A stretch of DNA of 20,839 nucleotides from Zygnema cylindricum (lineage: Eukaryota > Streptophyta > Zygnematophyceae > Zygnematales > Zygnemataceae), in the NCBI GenBank assembly GCA_037447655.1, contig JBBHKE010000478.1:109638-130476 (forward strand), in the 5' to 3' direction. Positions 1 to 8,115 of the stretch are shown piece after piece (position 1 is the stretch's first letter; each line of letters begins with the position of its first letter). The notes under the pieces were generated by a model, which was given only the letters and a program-made list of their open reading frames with translations, searched no databases and was not told where the DNA came from. The position numbers and the translations under genes are program-made.

Positions 1-46
1 CATGTCCCACCTACAAGGGGCCAATGAAGGGGTAATAGTGGGCACT

Positions 47-1184
47 TTACAGGCGGAGGTACTGTAGTAGAGAGCCCGTCTCCAATGTGAACTCCATATC
101 CGTGAGTTTGCTCGGGCTTTCTTGCGAGACGTCGCGCGGGCTCGACGGTCCTTTGTACGCAGAAAGTTCGATTCCTTCCATGGAGACACCCTTGGCCAAC
201 TTTCTCTCCGCCTTCTCCGTGTTGTTGAACGTCTTGAGCTTCGCGGGGTTTAAGGTCGTGGGCTCCTCGAACGTGGCCGCCGGTAAGGCGGTGTTGAGCT
301 CCCTGGTTTCCGACATGAATACTAATAAAACCATTAGTTTCTACAACCTGGTCCTCCCCTTCCTCCGGTACAGCCTTTGGTCCCTCGAGTTGTGGCGGAA
401 TGGCCGCCGGTGCAAGCTCCTCGGGTGCTGGAATTTGGGGCGCTTCGAGTTCTGCAAGTTGTTGTGCCTCTTCCGCCTCTCTTTCAACCGGTTCCCACAG
501 AGGTACCTTCCTTAGCTTGAAAGACGCATGTTTCCTGGCAGCTCGGGCGCGCTGCAGAGCGTTCTTTCGGGCTCGTTTGAGTGCCTATACCTCAAGTGTA
601 ACCTCTGCCCGAGAGATGATGTCATGGAGGCGGACATTTCACGGGTGATAATGGGGAAGTAACCGGGGAACATCCACCCTGTACTGTTAGTTATTTTCAA
701 CCACTTCCACAAACGGCAAGGCATGGGGGTTTAACTGCACATAACCCTTGTGATTGTTCCCAAGGTCCTTTGTCCTCATAAAATTCTAGGCCGGGTGTGA
801 CGGTATGTTGGCGGGGATAAGGATAGGATCCACACTTTCGATGCGCCACTCCCAGACCCCTCTGGATCGATAAAGCGCCGCGGTGAAGGTGAGATCGGAT
901 CCGTGTGTCGGGGGGTGGAAAGAGATGTCGAGGACTTCTTCTCACTTCACTCTATTTGTCGTGTCCCTTTGATCTCCTCGAAGATGGCACATTGTCGCCG
1001 TAGGAGTGTGTGCCTCAGACTTAACGCTTTCGGACGGTATTCTCGTCAGTGATCTCGATCAGTCCTCGATGTCAGTCGGTTCCTGGTCAATGTGGCCCTT
1101 CCTTACTCAGGGTGTTTCCTTCGATTCCCCCTCCGCTTCTACCTCTCTCCTCCCGAACTGCCTCTCCATGGCCTCCGCCGCCAT
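47..1184 (-). pseudogene. Unidentified decayed coding-like tract
   Basis: On the minus strand a frame starting with ATG at 1184 reads about 290 codons with seven stops (TGA, TGA, TGA, TAG, TAA, TGA, TAG). Near 300-340 it shifts into a second open stretch ending at 47. Recognisable composition includes an Arg/Ala-rich patch (ALKRARKNALQRARAARK, about 540-590), then a Glu/Ala/Pro-rich stretch (about 370-500). I do not recognise a family and assign no function. It lies downstream of the gypsy chromodomain, so it could be flanking host sequence, another element's gag, or the gypsy 3' end and LTR. Because the region is GC-rich, stop-poor frames can occur by chance. The evidence for a real former gene is weak. 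Confidence 0.25.
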
Positions 1185-1739
1185 ATGATTTATGGGGCCG
1201 GAACACGTCATACCCGCGTACGGTCTCCTCCTCTTTGGTGGTGGGAGAATGACGCCATGGATGCGTAGTTAAGACAATTCAGGTAATTTTAGAAGCAAAG
1301 GTAAGCTGGCTGTGCGGAGTGAAGCACTCTCTAAATTGCCTGGACTAGGCTGGTCCCGAAGGCGGATGGCGGCTTTATCAAAGAGGGTTGAGGGTATTAC
1401 GTTTAGACTTGCGAAGCGTCGCTGCGTGCGAGGGTATCGCAACGCCCAACATTTAAAAAATTGCGCTGCAACGGCGAAACCGAGGGTTCGTTGTCACCAA
1501 TGTGGTGAAACACAATTGCGTCGTTGCACTTTCCTGTCAGCGCAGCGGTGGGGTTGGGTTCCTCTGACGACACCATAACCATGCTGCGCTGCGGTGGCAG
1601 CACCGCTATAGCGGTGCGGTGCGGTAACATCGTTGCTGCGTTTCTTCGCCGCGTCCCCAATATAATTGCGATGGTTGCGAAACTGCCATTCGCTCCTTTA
1701 CTGCGGCCGCTGCGATTGCCCTTCTGGTAACGCCGAGTG
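1185..1739. other. GC-rich non-coding tract after the gypsy chromodomain
   Basis: No convincing gene. The tract is rich in GCTGCG/GTTGCG-type words. It holds a perfect 18-bp palindrome at 1600-1617 (GCACCGCTATAGCGGTGC) and a small CACCA/TGGTG hairpin near 1497-1509. An open minus-strand frame continues from the chromodomain to 1403 but reads as low-complexity, so the gypsy protein probably ended between 1740 and 1680. The gypsy 3' LTR should begin here, but its partner LTR is outside the window and I could not place a boundary. Confidence 0.4.
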
Positions 1740-2306
1740 TCCTCACTCATCTGAAACCGGTGCAGTAACTCAAGGGAATGTAGACCCTCCTCTTCCACCC
1801 AAGAGTCGTCCTCAGCTCCGTAGCCTTTCCAACGCACCAGATATTGGTTGGAGTTGGAATTTCGAGAGCGGCGCGACTGAAAGATCTATTCCACCTCATA
1901 CTCGTCCGAGGTACCCCGAACGGGTGGTAAAGAAGTATTCCGCCGTCAATTAGGAAACATCGAATCTAGGTCACGAAATGGTATAAGAAGGGAAACATGG
2001 AAGATATTGTGGATATGCCACTCCTTTGGAATATCCAACTTATAAGCCACCTCACCCACACGTGACAGAACTGTGAATGGGCGTGTGAATTTTGGTGCCA
2101 ATTTCTTAGAGAGGGCACTCGGTAAGGAGAGGATTGCCATATTAAGGGGAACCTTATCACCCATGCTGAAAACAGTGTCCTTTCGATGAGCGTCGACTTG
2201 CGACTTTTGACGATCCTTTGCCAATTTCAGCGCCTTCGCCGCCTTTTCCATGTTCCCTTGCAACGTTTTGTCAAAATCCAGAGCTGCCTACGAAAGGCAG
2301 TCCGCT
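1740..2306 (-). pseudogene. Gypsy integrase C-terminus with chromodomain
   Basis: This piece follows the integrase catalytic core in the same frame, after two TAG codons near 2290-2310. The stretch 1946-2263 holds the conserved integrase C-terminal region, including KLDIPKEWHIHNIFHVSLL, typical of Ty3/gypsy elements. After a TGA at 1946-1948 the frame continues into a chromodomain at about 1745-1850, with the aromatic and acidic signature VRWKGYGAEDDSWVEEE. In chromoviruses this domain binds modified histone tails and is thought to steer integration into heterochromatin; that role is family knowledge, not seen here. Nonsense codons make the protein non-functional. Confidence 0.85.
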
Positions 2307-2308
2307 AC

Positions 2309-3046
2309 CTATAAGTTTTGTTGAAGGGTGGGCTGTCGTCCATTGAAGGAGAATGGTGTAGCATTCGTGGACAAGTGCACCGCACTGTTGTATGCCACCT
2401 CAATCGCTGTTAGATGGTTCACCCAATCCGTTTGGTGCACCGAGACATAAGCCCGCAACGCCTCCTCCAAAGTCCGATTCACCCTTTCAGTATGACTATC
2501 AGTTTGAGGGTGGTAAACTATCGACATGGCCAACTGCGTGCCGCATAGCTCAAATAGGTTTTGCCAAAAGTGGCTCACGAATTTCCGATCACAGTCGCAG
2601 ACGACCCTCTTCGGAAGTCCGTGATGGCGGAATATCTCCCAAAAAAATAAGTCTGTGACATCTCGCGCAGTGGCTATGGTTGACGTGGGTAGGAAATGGG
2701 CCATTTTAGTCAAATAATCCACAAAGACGAAGATTGAGTCATAACCCTCCTTAGTCAGCGAGAGAGCTACGATGAAATCCATCGAGTTCGCCTCCCAAGG
2801 AACAGATGGTATGGGTAGGGGTTGTAACAGACCTTGTTGTCCCGATTCCAATTTGGTCGTATTACAAGAGTCACACGTCCGGACATACTCCGCAATGTCG
2901 CGAGTCATGTTCGGCCAGTAATACGCCTCAGCGACACGTGCGGTTGTTTTATCCCGCCCAAAATGTCCACTGAACGGCTCGTCATGACTCATATTAAGTA
3001 TCACATGACGCAACTCCGCATTTGTTGGAACGTAAAGGCGTGTTGT
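2309..3046 (-). pseudogene. Gypsy integrase zinc-binding and catalytic core
   Basis: The open frame at 2309-3013 encodes the HHCC zinc-binding region (SHDEPFSGHFG, then CDSC) and the rve-type catalytic core. The three acidic positions are visible: Asp in SMDFIVAL, Asp in the VVCDCDRKF segment where the usual motif is S-D-R-D, and Glu in HTERVNRTLEE. The core would join retrotransposon cDNA to chromosomal DNA. The unusual CDCDRKF version of the second motif and the stop codons on both sides (TAG at 3047 and 2309) mark it as decayed. It lies in frame with RNase H upstream and the chromodomain downstream. Confidence 0.9.
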
Positions 3047-3529
3047 CTAACTCGGTCTGTACCGCCACATTCCATTGGTGGTTCGGATTAATACCTTCCG
3101 TTCAATGAATTCCTTCATTGTCTTCCCTTTGTCATAAGCGGCCTTGATCCTACTAAGCCACTGCTCGTCCACTTCCACTGTACTAGTGACTGCGTTGAGT
3201 TCGGATCTTGCGCAGCGTCCGACGCTGCGGTGTTCTTTTTTCACAGAGCTTACGTCTACATCTTGCGATGCTTACGATTGTTGCTCTACCACTGGAGCAG
3301 CGACATCGGGTCTTCTCGAGAGCGCATCCGCCGAGTTCGTCTTGCCTGGCTTATACCCAATGACAAGTTCTAGCCCGAAGGTCTGAAGAAATGTCATCCA
3401 ATCACATTTTTTTCTTGGACAACTTCTGTTGTGTTTGCAGGTACTGTAGGGCGTGGTGATCCGTGATAAGTGTGATCCGCTTCCTCTGTACGTAACATTT
3501 CCAAACCTCCAGCGCATTGATGATCGCAA
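3047..3529 (-). pseudogene. Gypsy RNase H, C-terminal part, and linker
   Basis: From the Copia-1 junction the minus strand encodes the end of the Ty3/gypsy RNase H: an ITDHHALQYL motif, then FLQTFGLELVIGYKPGKTN and ADALSRRPD, the usual end of the domain before the linker to integrase. An additional A in an A-run near 3409 shifts the frame in the middle of the domain, and stops follow at 3272 and 3047. The N-terminal part of the same domain is at 11233-11374 on the far side of Copia-1. RNase H degrades the RNA template during reverse transcription. Confidence 0.85.
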
Positions 3530-3745
3530 TGCAATTTTGTCTCCTCCATTGGACTACAGAATACATGAAGCCTCTAGATAGGATTTAACTAACCCACTTC
3601 AAGCCACAACCACTTCTACCCAAAAAGTCACACTGACAATTTGACTGCACCCCTGTGCAGCCTCGACTCCCCTGAGTCCGTACCAAAAAGAATCACTGAA
3701 AACGACCAACCAGTCGATAAGTTATAAGTCGGCAAAAATGCCAAG

Positions 3746-3751
3746 TTTATA
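3746..3751 (-). promoter_or_regulatory. Probable Copia-1 LTR TATA box
   Basis: TATAAA on the element strand, about 780 bases into the 1002-bp LTR, leaving room for R and U5. The same motif is at 16042-16047 in solo LTR B, in the same context (TTGTATAAA), which supports function. The transcription start is inferred only. Confidence 0.5.
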
Positions 3752-3832
3752 CAAACTCTCTAAGGGAGAGAGGTTCCTATCTACCAATATTCTCTAAGTC
3801 CTAAATCCCTCTCACAACCCCTATCTCTTGAA

Positions 3833-3906
3833 GTACGAACCAATCAGATCACTGTAGGGTATAGAAAAGTACTATGGCTGATGTACTTTCTGTACAGCCC
3901 ATGTAC
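3833..3906. promoter_or_regulatory. Cluster of five GTAC cores in the Copia-1 LTR
   Basis: GTAC at 3833, 3869, 3883, 3892 and 3903. The 5' LTR copy has the same five at 10529-10602 plus one more at 10555. Solo LTR B has five at 16128-16202 with almost the same spacing (37/14/9/11 against 36/14/9/11). GTAC is the core bound by plant SBP/SPL transcription factors; binding here is a hypothesis. Confidence 0.4.
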
Positions 3907-4263
3907 GACAACGCCATTAAGTGGACGCGTGTCCACTTTTCACTTGTCCTTATGTTCGCCGGAATTCTTGCGTCCAAATGTCATCCCTCCGCGTGGCTCC
4001 ACGTCACGCCACGTCTATAAAGGCCAAAAGTGACCATTCCGCGATCGCGGCATTGATGTACGTCGTCGGATCAGATTCAATATTAAATTTCCGCCGTCAA
4101 AACAAATGTCCGATTCATTTGTTTTTGTGCGAGATTATGTTTGTATTATATAATACTTGGTTCCATGTTCGTCCGTTCGTAATTCCGTTAATTGAATTCA
4201 TACACGTAACATTGTATAAATAATAATCAAACCTAATGTATTCAACGGACTCCTACGAGAGAC

Positions 4264-4314
4264 TGGTTAGAGCTAACGGTTAAGCCGTGCTCTGCCGGTT
4301 AGAGGTTCGAGTCC
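4264..4314 (+). promoter_or_regulatory. tRNA-like A and B boxes, antisense in the Copia-1 LTR
   Basis: An A-box-like TGGTTAGAGCT at 4264-4274 is followed by a B box GGTTCGAGTCC at 4304-4314 that fits the GGTTCGANTCC consensus, 40 bases apart as in tRNA genes. A short T-run follows at about 4329. The copy at 10960-11010 is identical. No complementary acceptor stem is present, so this is not a tRNA gene. It may be an internal Pol III promoter reading antisense to the element; activity is unproven. Confidence 0.4.
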
Positions 4315-4531
4315 TGCCGGACTCAACCTTTTGTTGAGAGTGACATAAGTCACTCTTTAGCCGTGCCTGCTTAAGCTAGGACAGCCATGGCTCAGCCACC
4401 CTCTCTATCCCTCAGTTACTACGACAAGTATGGTGTGAAGAGAAAGGAGGCAAAGGTAGGCTGTCCGTCTTTTTCTTATTTGTACTAAATTCAGACCTAG
4501 AAAATACCAAATAAAACTACTAATTTCAACA

Positions 4532-4544
4532 CTCCCCTTATTTT
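4532..4544 (-). other. Copia-1 polypurine tract
   Basis: On the element strand AAAATAAGGGGAG abuts the start of the 3' LTR (TGTTGAAAT). It would prime plus-strand DNA synthesis. Copia-2 has a very similar tract at 19751-19762. Confidence 0.85.
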
Positions 4545-4567
4545 CTAGTCTAATTTAAATTTCAGTT

Positions 4568-5459
4568 TTAATCCAACTTTTCCCTGCAATATTTTAACTT
4601 GGGAGAAGGCACTGGTTTTGTCATCATATCAGCTACCATTTCCTCATCAGATCTATATACAAGATTCACGATTTTATTCTCAACTTTTTCTCTTACAAAA
4701 CTTAATCTTATGCCCATATGTTTAGCCTTACAATGATGTTTTGGATTAGCTACAATAGCAATAGCAGCTTGATTATCACAAAACACTTCATGCACTCCCT
4801 CCTTCATATACCCTAGTTCTTGCAGCACGAACTTGTCCCACATCAAAACTTTCACAGCATAACAAGAGGCCATGTACTCAGCCTCCATAGTGGACTGAGC
4901 AACCACCTTTTGTTCGTTACTGCTCCAACAACATGCACCTTCCCCAACATACAACACATACCCAGAAGTGCATCTTCTCACAGGTGCATCCCCATAACTG
5001 GCATCACTCGAAGTGGTGATATCAGTGTGCTCCCCTCCCAAATGCAACCATAACTCTCTGGTTCCTACCAGATATCTCATGACTCTCTTGGCTGCCTCCC
5101 AGTCTCTCTTTCTAGGATCATTAAGACTCCTACTGAGTACTCCCACTGCTGGCGCTATGTCCGGTCTGGTACAATTCATAAAATAGATTAAACTTCCTTC
5201 GACCTATCTATAAGGGATACACTTCATAAATTCTCTCTCTTCTAGACTCATATGATCAACTAAGATCACCACTCCTACTACACTCCCATCACTTATTTTT
5301 TTCAAGTCCATGGGAGTTGTACAACTGTTAGCATTTTCCATCTGGAATTTCTCAAGCATATTACCTATTGCTTCCTTTTGAGTGAGTCTGATAATCTTTT
5401 TCCCCCTATCTCACTCCATCTGAATCCCCAAAATATATTTTGCCTCCCCTAAATCTTTC
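4568..5459 (-). pseudogene. Copia-1 RNase H and end of reverse transcriptase
   Basis: The frame runs from about 5459 to the stop at 4568 with two nonsense codons: a TGA just after GIQME near 5413 and a TAG near 5205. The RT end carries RFDMKDLGEAKYILG, then NCTRPDIAPAVGVLS. The RNase H domain shows its acidic residues in SSDASYGD, MEAEYMA and FCDNQAAIAI, followed by the Copia C-terminal HMGIRLSFVREKVE and MVADMMTKPVP. It ends about 24 bases before the polypurine tract. The domain itself (4568-5179) is uninterrupted, but it cannot be made from an intact polyprotein. Confidence 0.9.
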
Positions 5460-6353
5460 ATATCAAATCTGCTTCCAAGATTTTCTTTAACTTATCGATT
5501 TTTTCCAGAGATTTACTCAACACAAGCAAATCATCCACATAAATTGCAATAAAAATGACACCATTCTCATGTTCAAACATATAGATAGAATGGTCAGAGT
5601 TGATACGGATAAATCCCAGACCTGTAAGAAACTCATCTAGTTTCATATTCCACTTTCGGGGAGCCTGCTTCAGTCTATATAAGGACTTTATGAGTCTGTA
5701 GACTTTGCTCTCTTCTCCTTCTTCCACGAACCCCTCGGGTTGTCTCATAAAAATTTCTTCCTCTAACTCATCATTAAGAAAAGCAGTGTTAATGTCTATC
5801 TGGTGAATTTCCATGTCTTCAGCTGCTGCCAAACTTAGGAGAATCCTTACTGAGGGGAACCGAACAACTAGAGCAAAGGTCTCCTCATAGTCAATCCCCT
5901 CCTTTTGGGTGAACCCTGCGCTACCAATCGAGCCTTATATCTCTCAATGGTATTATATGGGTTCAGTTTTAGTTTAAATACCCATGTACACCTAATAGGT
6001 TTTCTATCTGGAGGGCAATCAGCTAGTTCCCAAGTATTTGCTTCCATGATAGAAGCCATCTCATCATTTATGGCTCTAATCCATCTTTCTTTCTCTGGAC
6101 TATTCAATGCCTCCGAGTAAGACGGAGGCTCATCTGGGTGAGATAGCTTAGTTACCTTATGAGCGTTTTTCTTGTATCCGTTTGCTGCTCCTCCTTCCTC
6201 CCTCAAACTCCGAAGCTGTAATAGATGGAAGTCTTGAATTTCTTCTCACTGTCTCACCGGCTCCTTTGTCCATGGAAGCTGGTTATTGTCCCACTTTTTC
6301 TATCTCCTCGAAGTCCATAGGAGTATGTGAGGTTTCTAATGAGTATCTTGCAT
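5460..6353 (-). pseudogene. Copia-1 reverse transcriptase
   Basis: The minus strand encodes a Copia RT. It begins with WIRAINDEMASIMEANTWEL and TWVFKLKLNPYNTIERYKAR, continues with IHQIDINTAFLNDELEEEI (the usual DVKTAFL position) and reaches the YVDD catalytic motif at 5530-5541. A single missing base near 5915 separates the first part (5868-6206) from the second (5458-5832). Another frameshift near 5460-5475 separates it from the RT end. A stop-containing, poorly conserved linker lies at 6210-6353. The enzyme would copy element RNA into DNA in cytoplasmic particles. Confidence 0.9.
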
Positions 6354-6354
6354 C

Positions 6355-6753
6355 TTAGATCTCCCCTGAATCAGCAATCACGGTTTCACTCATGTCCCTT
6401 TTTGGAACGACCGAGTTCTCCTCACTTTCAGACTCAAATCTGATTCTTATCTCCTTGGTATATTTGAAGGGGTCAAATGACTTCCCTTCATCCATGACAA
6501 CTAAGTGTTTGGCCATAATGATATCTTTCTTAGCTAAGTCATAGACTCTATATCCCTTAACATCCTCATCATATCCCACAAAATATCCAGGTTTTCCCTT
6601 AACATCTAGTTTCCAGTTTTTCCTATCCGTATCAAGACTGTAAACTTCGCTACCGAATACTTTGAGGTGTGAGATATCTGGTTTTTTTCCAACCCATCTC
6701 TCATAAGGTGTTACTCTTTTTATAGCTGAGGTAAGGACTCTATTCTTAATGTA
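6355..6753 (-). pseudogene. Copia-1 integrase C-terminal part
   Basis: An open minus-strand frame runs from the solo LTR A junction to a TAG at 6355. It carries NYIKNRV, TPYERWVGKKPDISHLKVFG and the GYDEDVKGYRVYDLAKKDI segment typical of the Copia integrase C-terminus, then an acidic Ser/Glu-rich linker towards RT. It is the direct continuation of the catalytic core at 8116-9153, from which it is separated by solo LTR A and the GTTGG duplication. Confidence 0.9.
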
Positions 6754-6949
6754 GTTGGTGTTGTTTTTGAAAACTTAGTTTCGTGCGTACGGAGCGTTTC
6801 GTGCGTGCGCGTGTTGGCGTGCGTGCGCATTTACGCAATGTAGTGTGGAGGTTCGAATTGATTTGCGGATTGGGGGAGTAAATGTACGAAGAAAATTAAA
6901 TGTACGTGAAGGACTAATTGAGTGGCGCGGAATGCGCAATGTAAATGGA

Positions 6950-7290
6950 CGGCGGATCGCGAAGCGATCCGATTTGAAATTTTCGAAGTGTGAAAATGTA
7001 CGCATGGCGTACGAAACAAAATGCGACAAGCGCATTTATTACAAGGGACGCGCTTGCGGTACGAAAATGATTTCGATTGTACGAGGTTTCGACAAGTGGA
7101 TTTTTATGACCACGCGGCGCGACATCAAGGGTGCCGATTAAGAGCGACGGACGGCGGATATAGGCCGCCGAGATTTTTATGTAGTGGTGACGCGAAATCG
7201 CGTCAATCACACGATATTTATTTTTGGACGTTCCGGATTGTTTGACAAGTGATTCGTGGTACACGTGGAAGGCGGATGGCGTCCGCCGAT
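6950..7290. repeat. Series of GC-rich hairpins sharing GGCGGAT
   Basis: Perfect inverted repeats: CGGATCGC/GCGATCCG at 6953-6971 (3-base loop), CGGCGG/CCGCCG at 7152-7170 (7-base loop), TGACGCG/CGCGTCA at 7188-7205 (4-base loop) and GGCGGA/TCCGCC at 7271-7287 (5-base loop). Three of the four begin with GGCGGAT preceded by GGA and a C or A, and are followed within a few bases by an A/T-rich word. This suggests a diverged repeated module. Confidence 0.6.
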
Positions 7291-7685
7291 ATTTCCAAGG
7301 GATCATATTGTTTGATGACGTGTTAATTAGGTGGACCGTACATATACGATGTCGGTTCACTATGTGGATTTATCTACGAGTGACTAAGCAAGTTGTCACT
7401 TATGACGCGGATATGTGGATGCGTCGGTGTAAATATTTGGAGTAACATTGTTTTGTCTTTTGCGTTATTATAAATTAGTGTTGATTATGATGTTTATATT
7501 TAAGTGATCAATTAGGGTTTTGATAGTTTAATTTGTGTGTGTACAATATCATACTTGTAGACAAGTGTACGCTTACGATTGCTTGACTCTCATGTGTACG
7601 CTTACGATTAGTTTGATTTAGTGACAGTTATGTAATTTACTTTGGTAATTTTGACACTTAGTGATTCATTGACAGCTCACAAGTG

Positions 7686-7693
7686 TATATATA
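7686..7693 (+). promoter_or_regulatory. Probable solo LTR A TATA box
   Basis: TATATATA followed by GGAATGAGC, about two thirds of the way through the LTR, where a U3/R border would be expected. This is the basis for orienting the LTR on the plus strand. No start site can be confirmed. Confidence 0.45.
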
Positions 7694-7908
7694 GGAATGA
7701 GCTTTGTTAGGAATTTAATCATCAATGCTGGTTAGTAAAGTGGGGACCGAAGATGTAGTATTTTAGGGTTGCCGATTTGGTCATGCACTTTGAATGATAT
7801 AATGATTATACTCTGATTATACTCTTGTTTATGTGTGATGCATTTGTGTGTTATTATTTATTTATGTTTTTATATATGTTTGATATGCATTGTTTATGCA
7901 TTTGTCCT

Positions 7909-8002
7909 AGGGTTTGTTTATGTCGATTATTCCATCAAACCTTAGATGTTGTCATAGGGTTTATTTATGTTGATTATTCCATGAAACCCTAAATGTTGTT
8001 GT
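7909..8002 (+). repeat. 47-bp tandem duplication with telomere-like boxes
   Basis: Two adjacent copies (7909-7955 and 7956-8002), each starting AGGGTTT, then TTATGT, GATTATTCCAT, AAACC and ATGTTGT. They differ at a handful of positions. The second copy ends in AAACCCTAAA, complementary to its own start and matching the plant telobox. Confidence 0.7.
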
Positions 8003-8115
8003 ATGTTAAATGGAGGATGCATTTCAAATGATTGTTCGTCGACCTATTTTTGGCTTAGCTTTTTGCATGATAGTTTGGGTCGCTTCTGCGGTCTATTTTA
8101 GACCAAAGAACAACA

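Larger units (their letters stand above)
1740..3529 (-). mobile_element. Ty3/gypsy chromovirus, 3' part
   Basis: This is the distal part of a minus-strand Ty3/gypsy element: end of RNase H, integrase and C-terminal chromodomain, in that order, as in chromoviruses. It connects to the segment 11228-13422 across Copia-1; both junctions carry CGCAA (3525-3529 and 11228-11232). Left of an extra base in an A-run near 3409, everything down to 1740 is in one frame and is broken only by stop codons. The left boundary and 3' LTR are not resolved. Confidence 0.9.
3530..4531 (-). repeat. Copia-1 3' LTR (1002 bp)
   Basis: Matches 10226-11227 along its full length, with about 38 substitutions by hand count and no indel. 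It lies directly against the polypurine tract at 4532. Inside are a TATAAA on the minus strand at 3746-3751, a cluster of five GTAC cores at 3833-3906, a perfect palindrome CCGCGATCGCGG at 4039-4050, ACGT-core (G-box-like) words near 3985-4015, and tRNA-like A and B boxes on the opposite strand at 4264-4314. Confidence 0.95.
6759..8115 (+). repeat. Solo LTR A (1357 bp) inside the Copia-1 integrase
   Basis: The segment begins TGTTGTTTTTG, ends AAGAACAACA and has a perfect 5-bp duplication GTTGG on both sides (6754-6758 and 8116-8120). It splits the Copia-1 integrase exactly at the junction and has no polyprotein, so it is an LTR left after LTR-LTR recombination. Plus orientation is inferred from TATATATA at 7686-7693. 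It does not resemble the other LTRs beyond its ends. Inside are GC-rich hairpins (6950-7290), twelve GTAC cores, telomere-like words and a 47-bp tandem duplication. Short frames within it look non-coding. Confidence 0.9.

Noticed and set aside
400-648. Ala/Ser-rich plus-strand frame.
   Set aside because: Low complexity, antisense to the better minus-strand frame, and typical of a GC-rich shadow frame.
3921-4223. A 100-codon plus-strand open frame in the Copia-1 3' LTR, nearly identical to one at 10617-10919.
   Set aside because: It is antisense to the element, duplicated only because it lies in the LTR, and the LTRs here differ by under 2%, so its openness is not evidence of selection. No recognisable domain.
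4264-4332. Possible tRNA gene.
   Set aside because: A and B boxes are present but there is no complementary 7-bp acceptor stem and the T stem is only 3 bp. Listed as tRNA-like boxes instead.
6775-7445. Several overlapping short frames on both strands.
   Set aside because: They lie within solo LTR A, overlap on opposite strands, and have no domain or element-type protein similarity.
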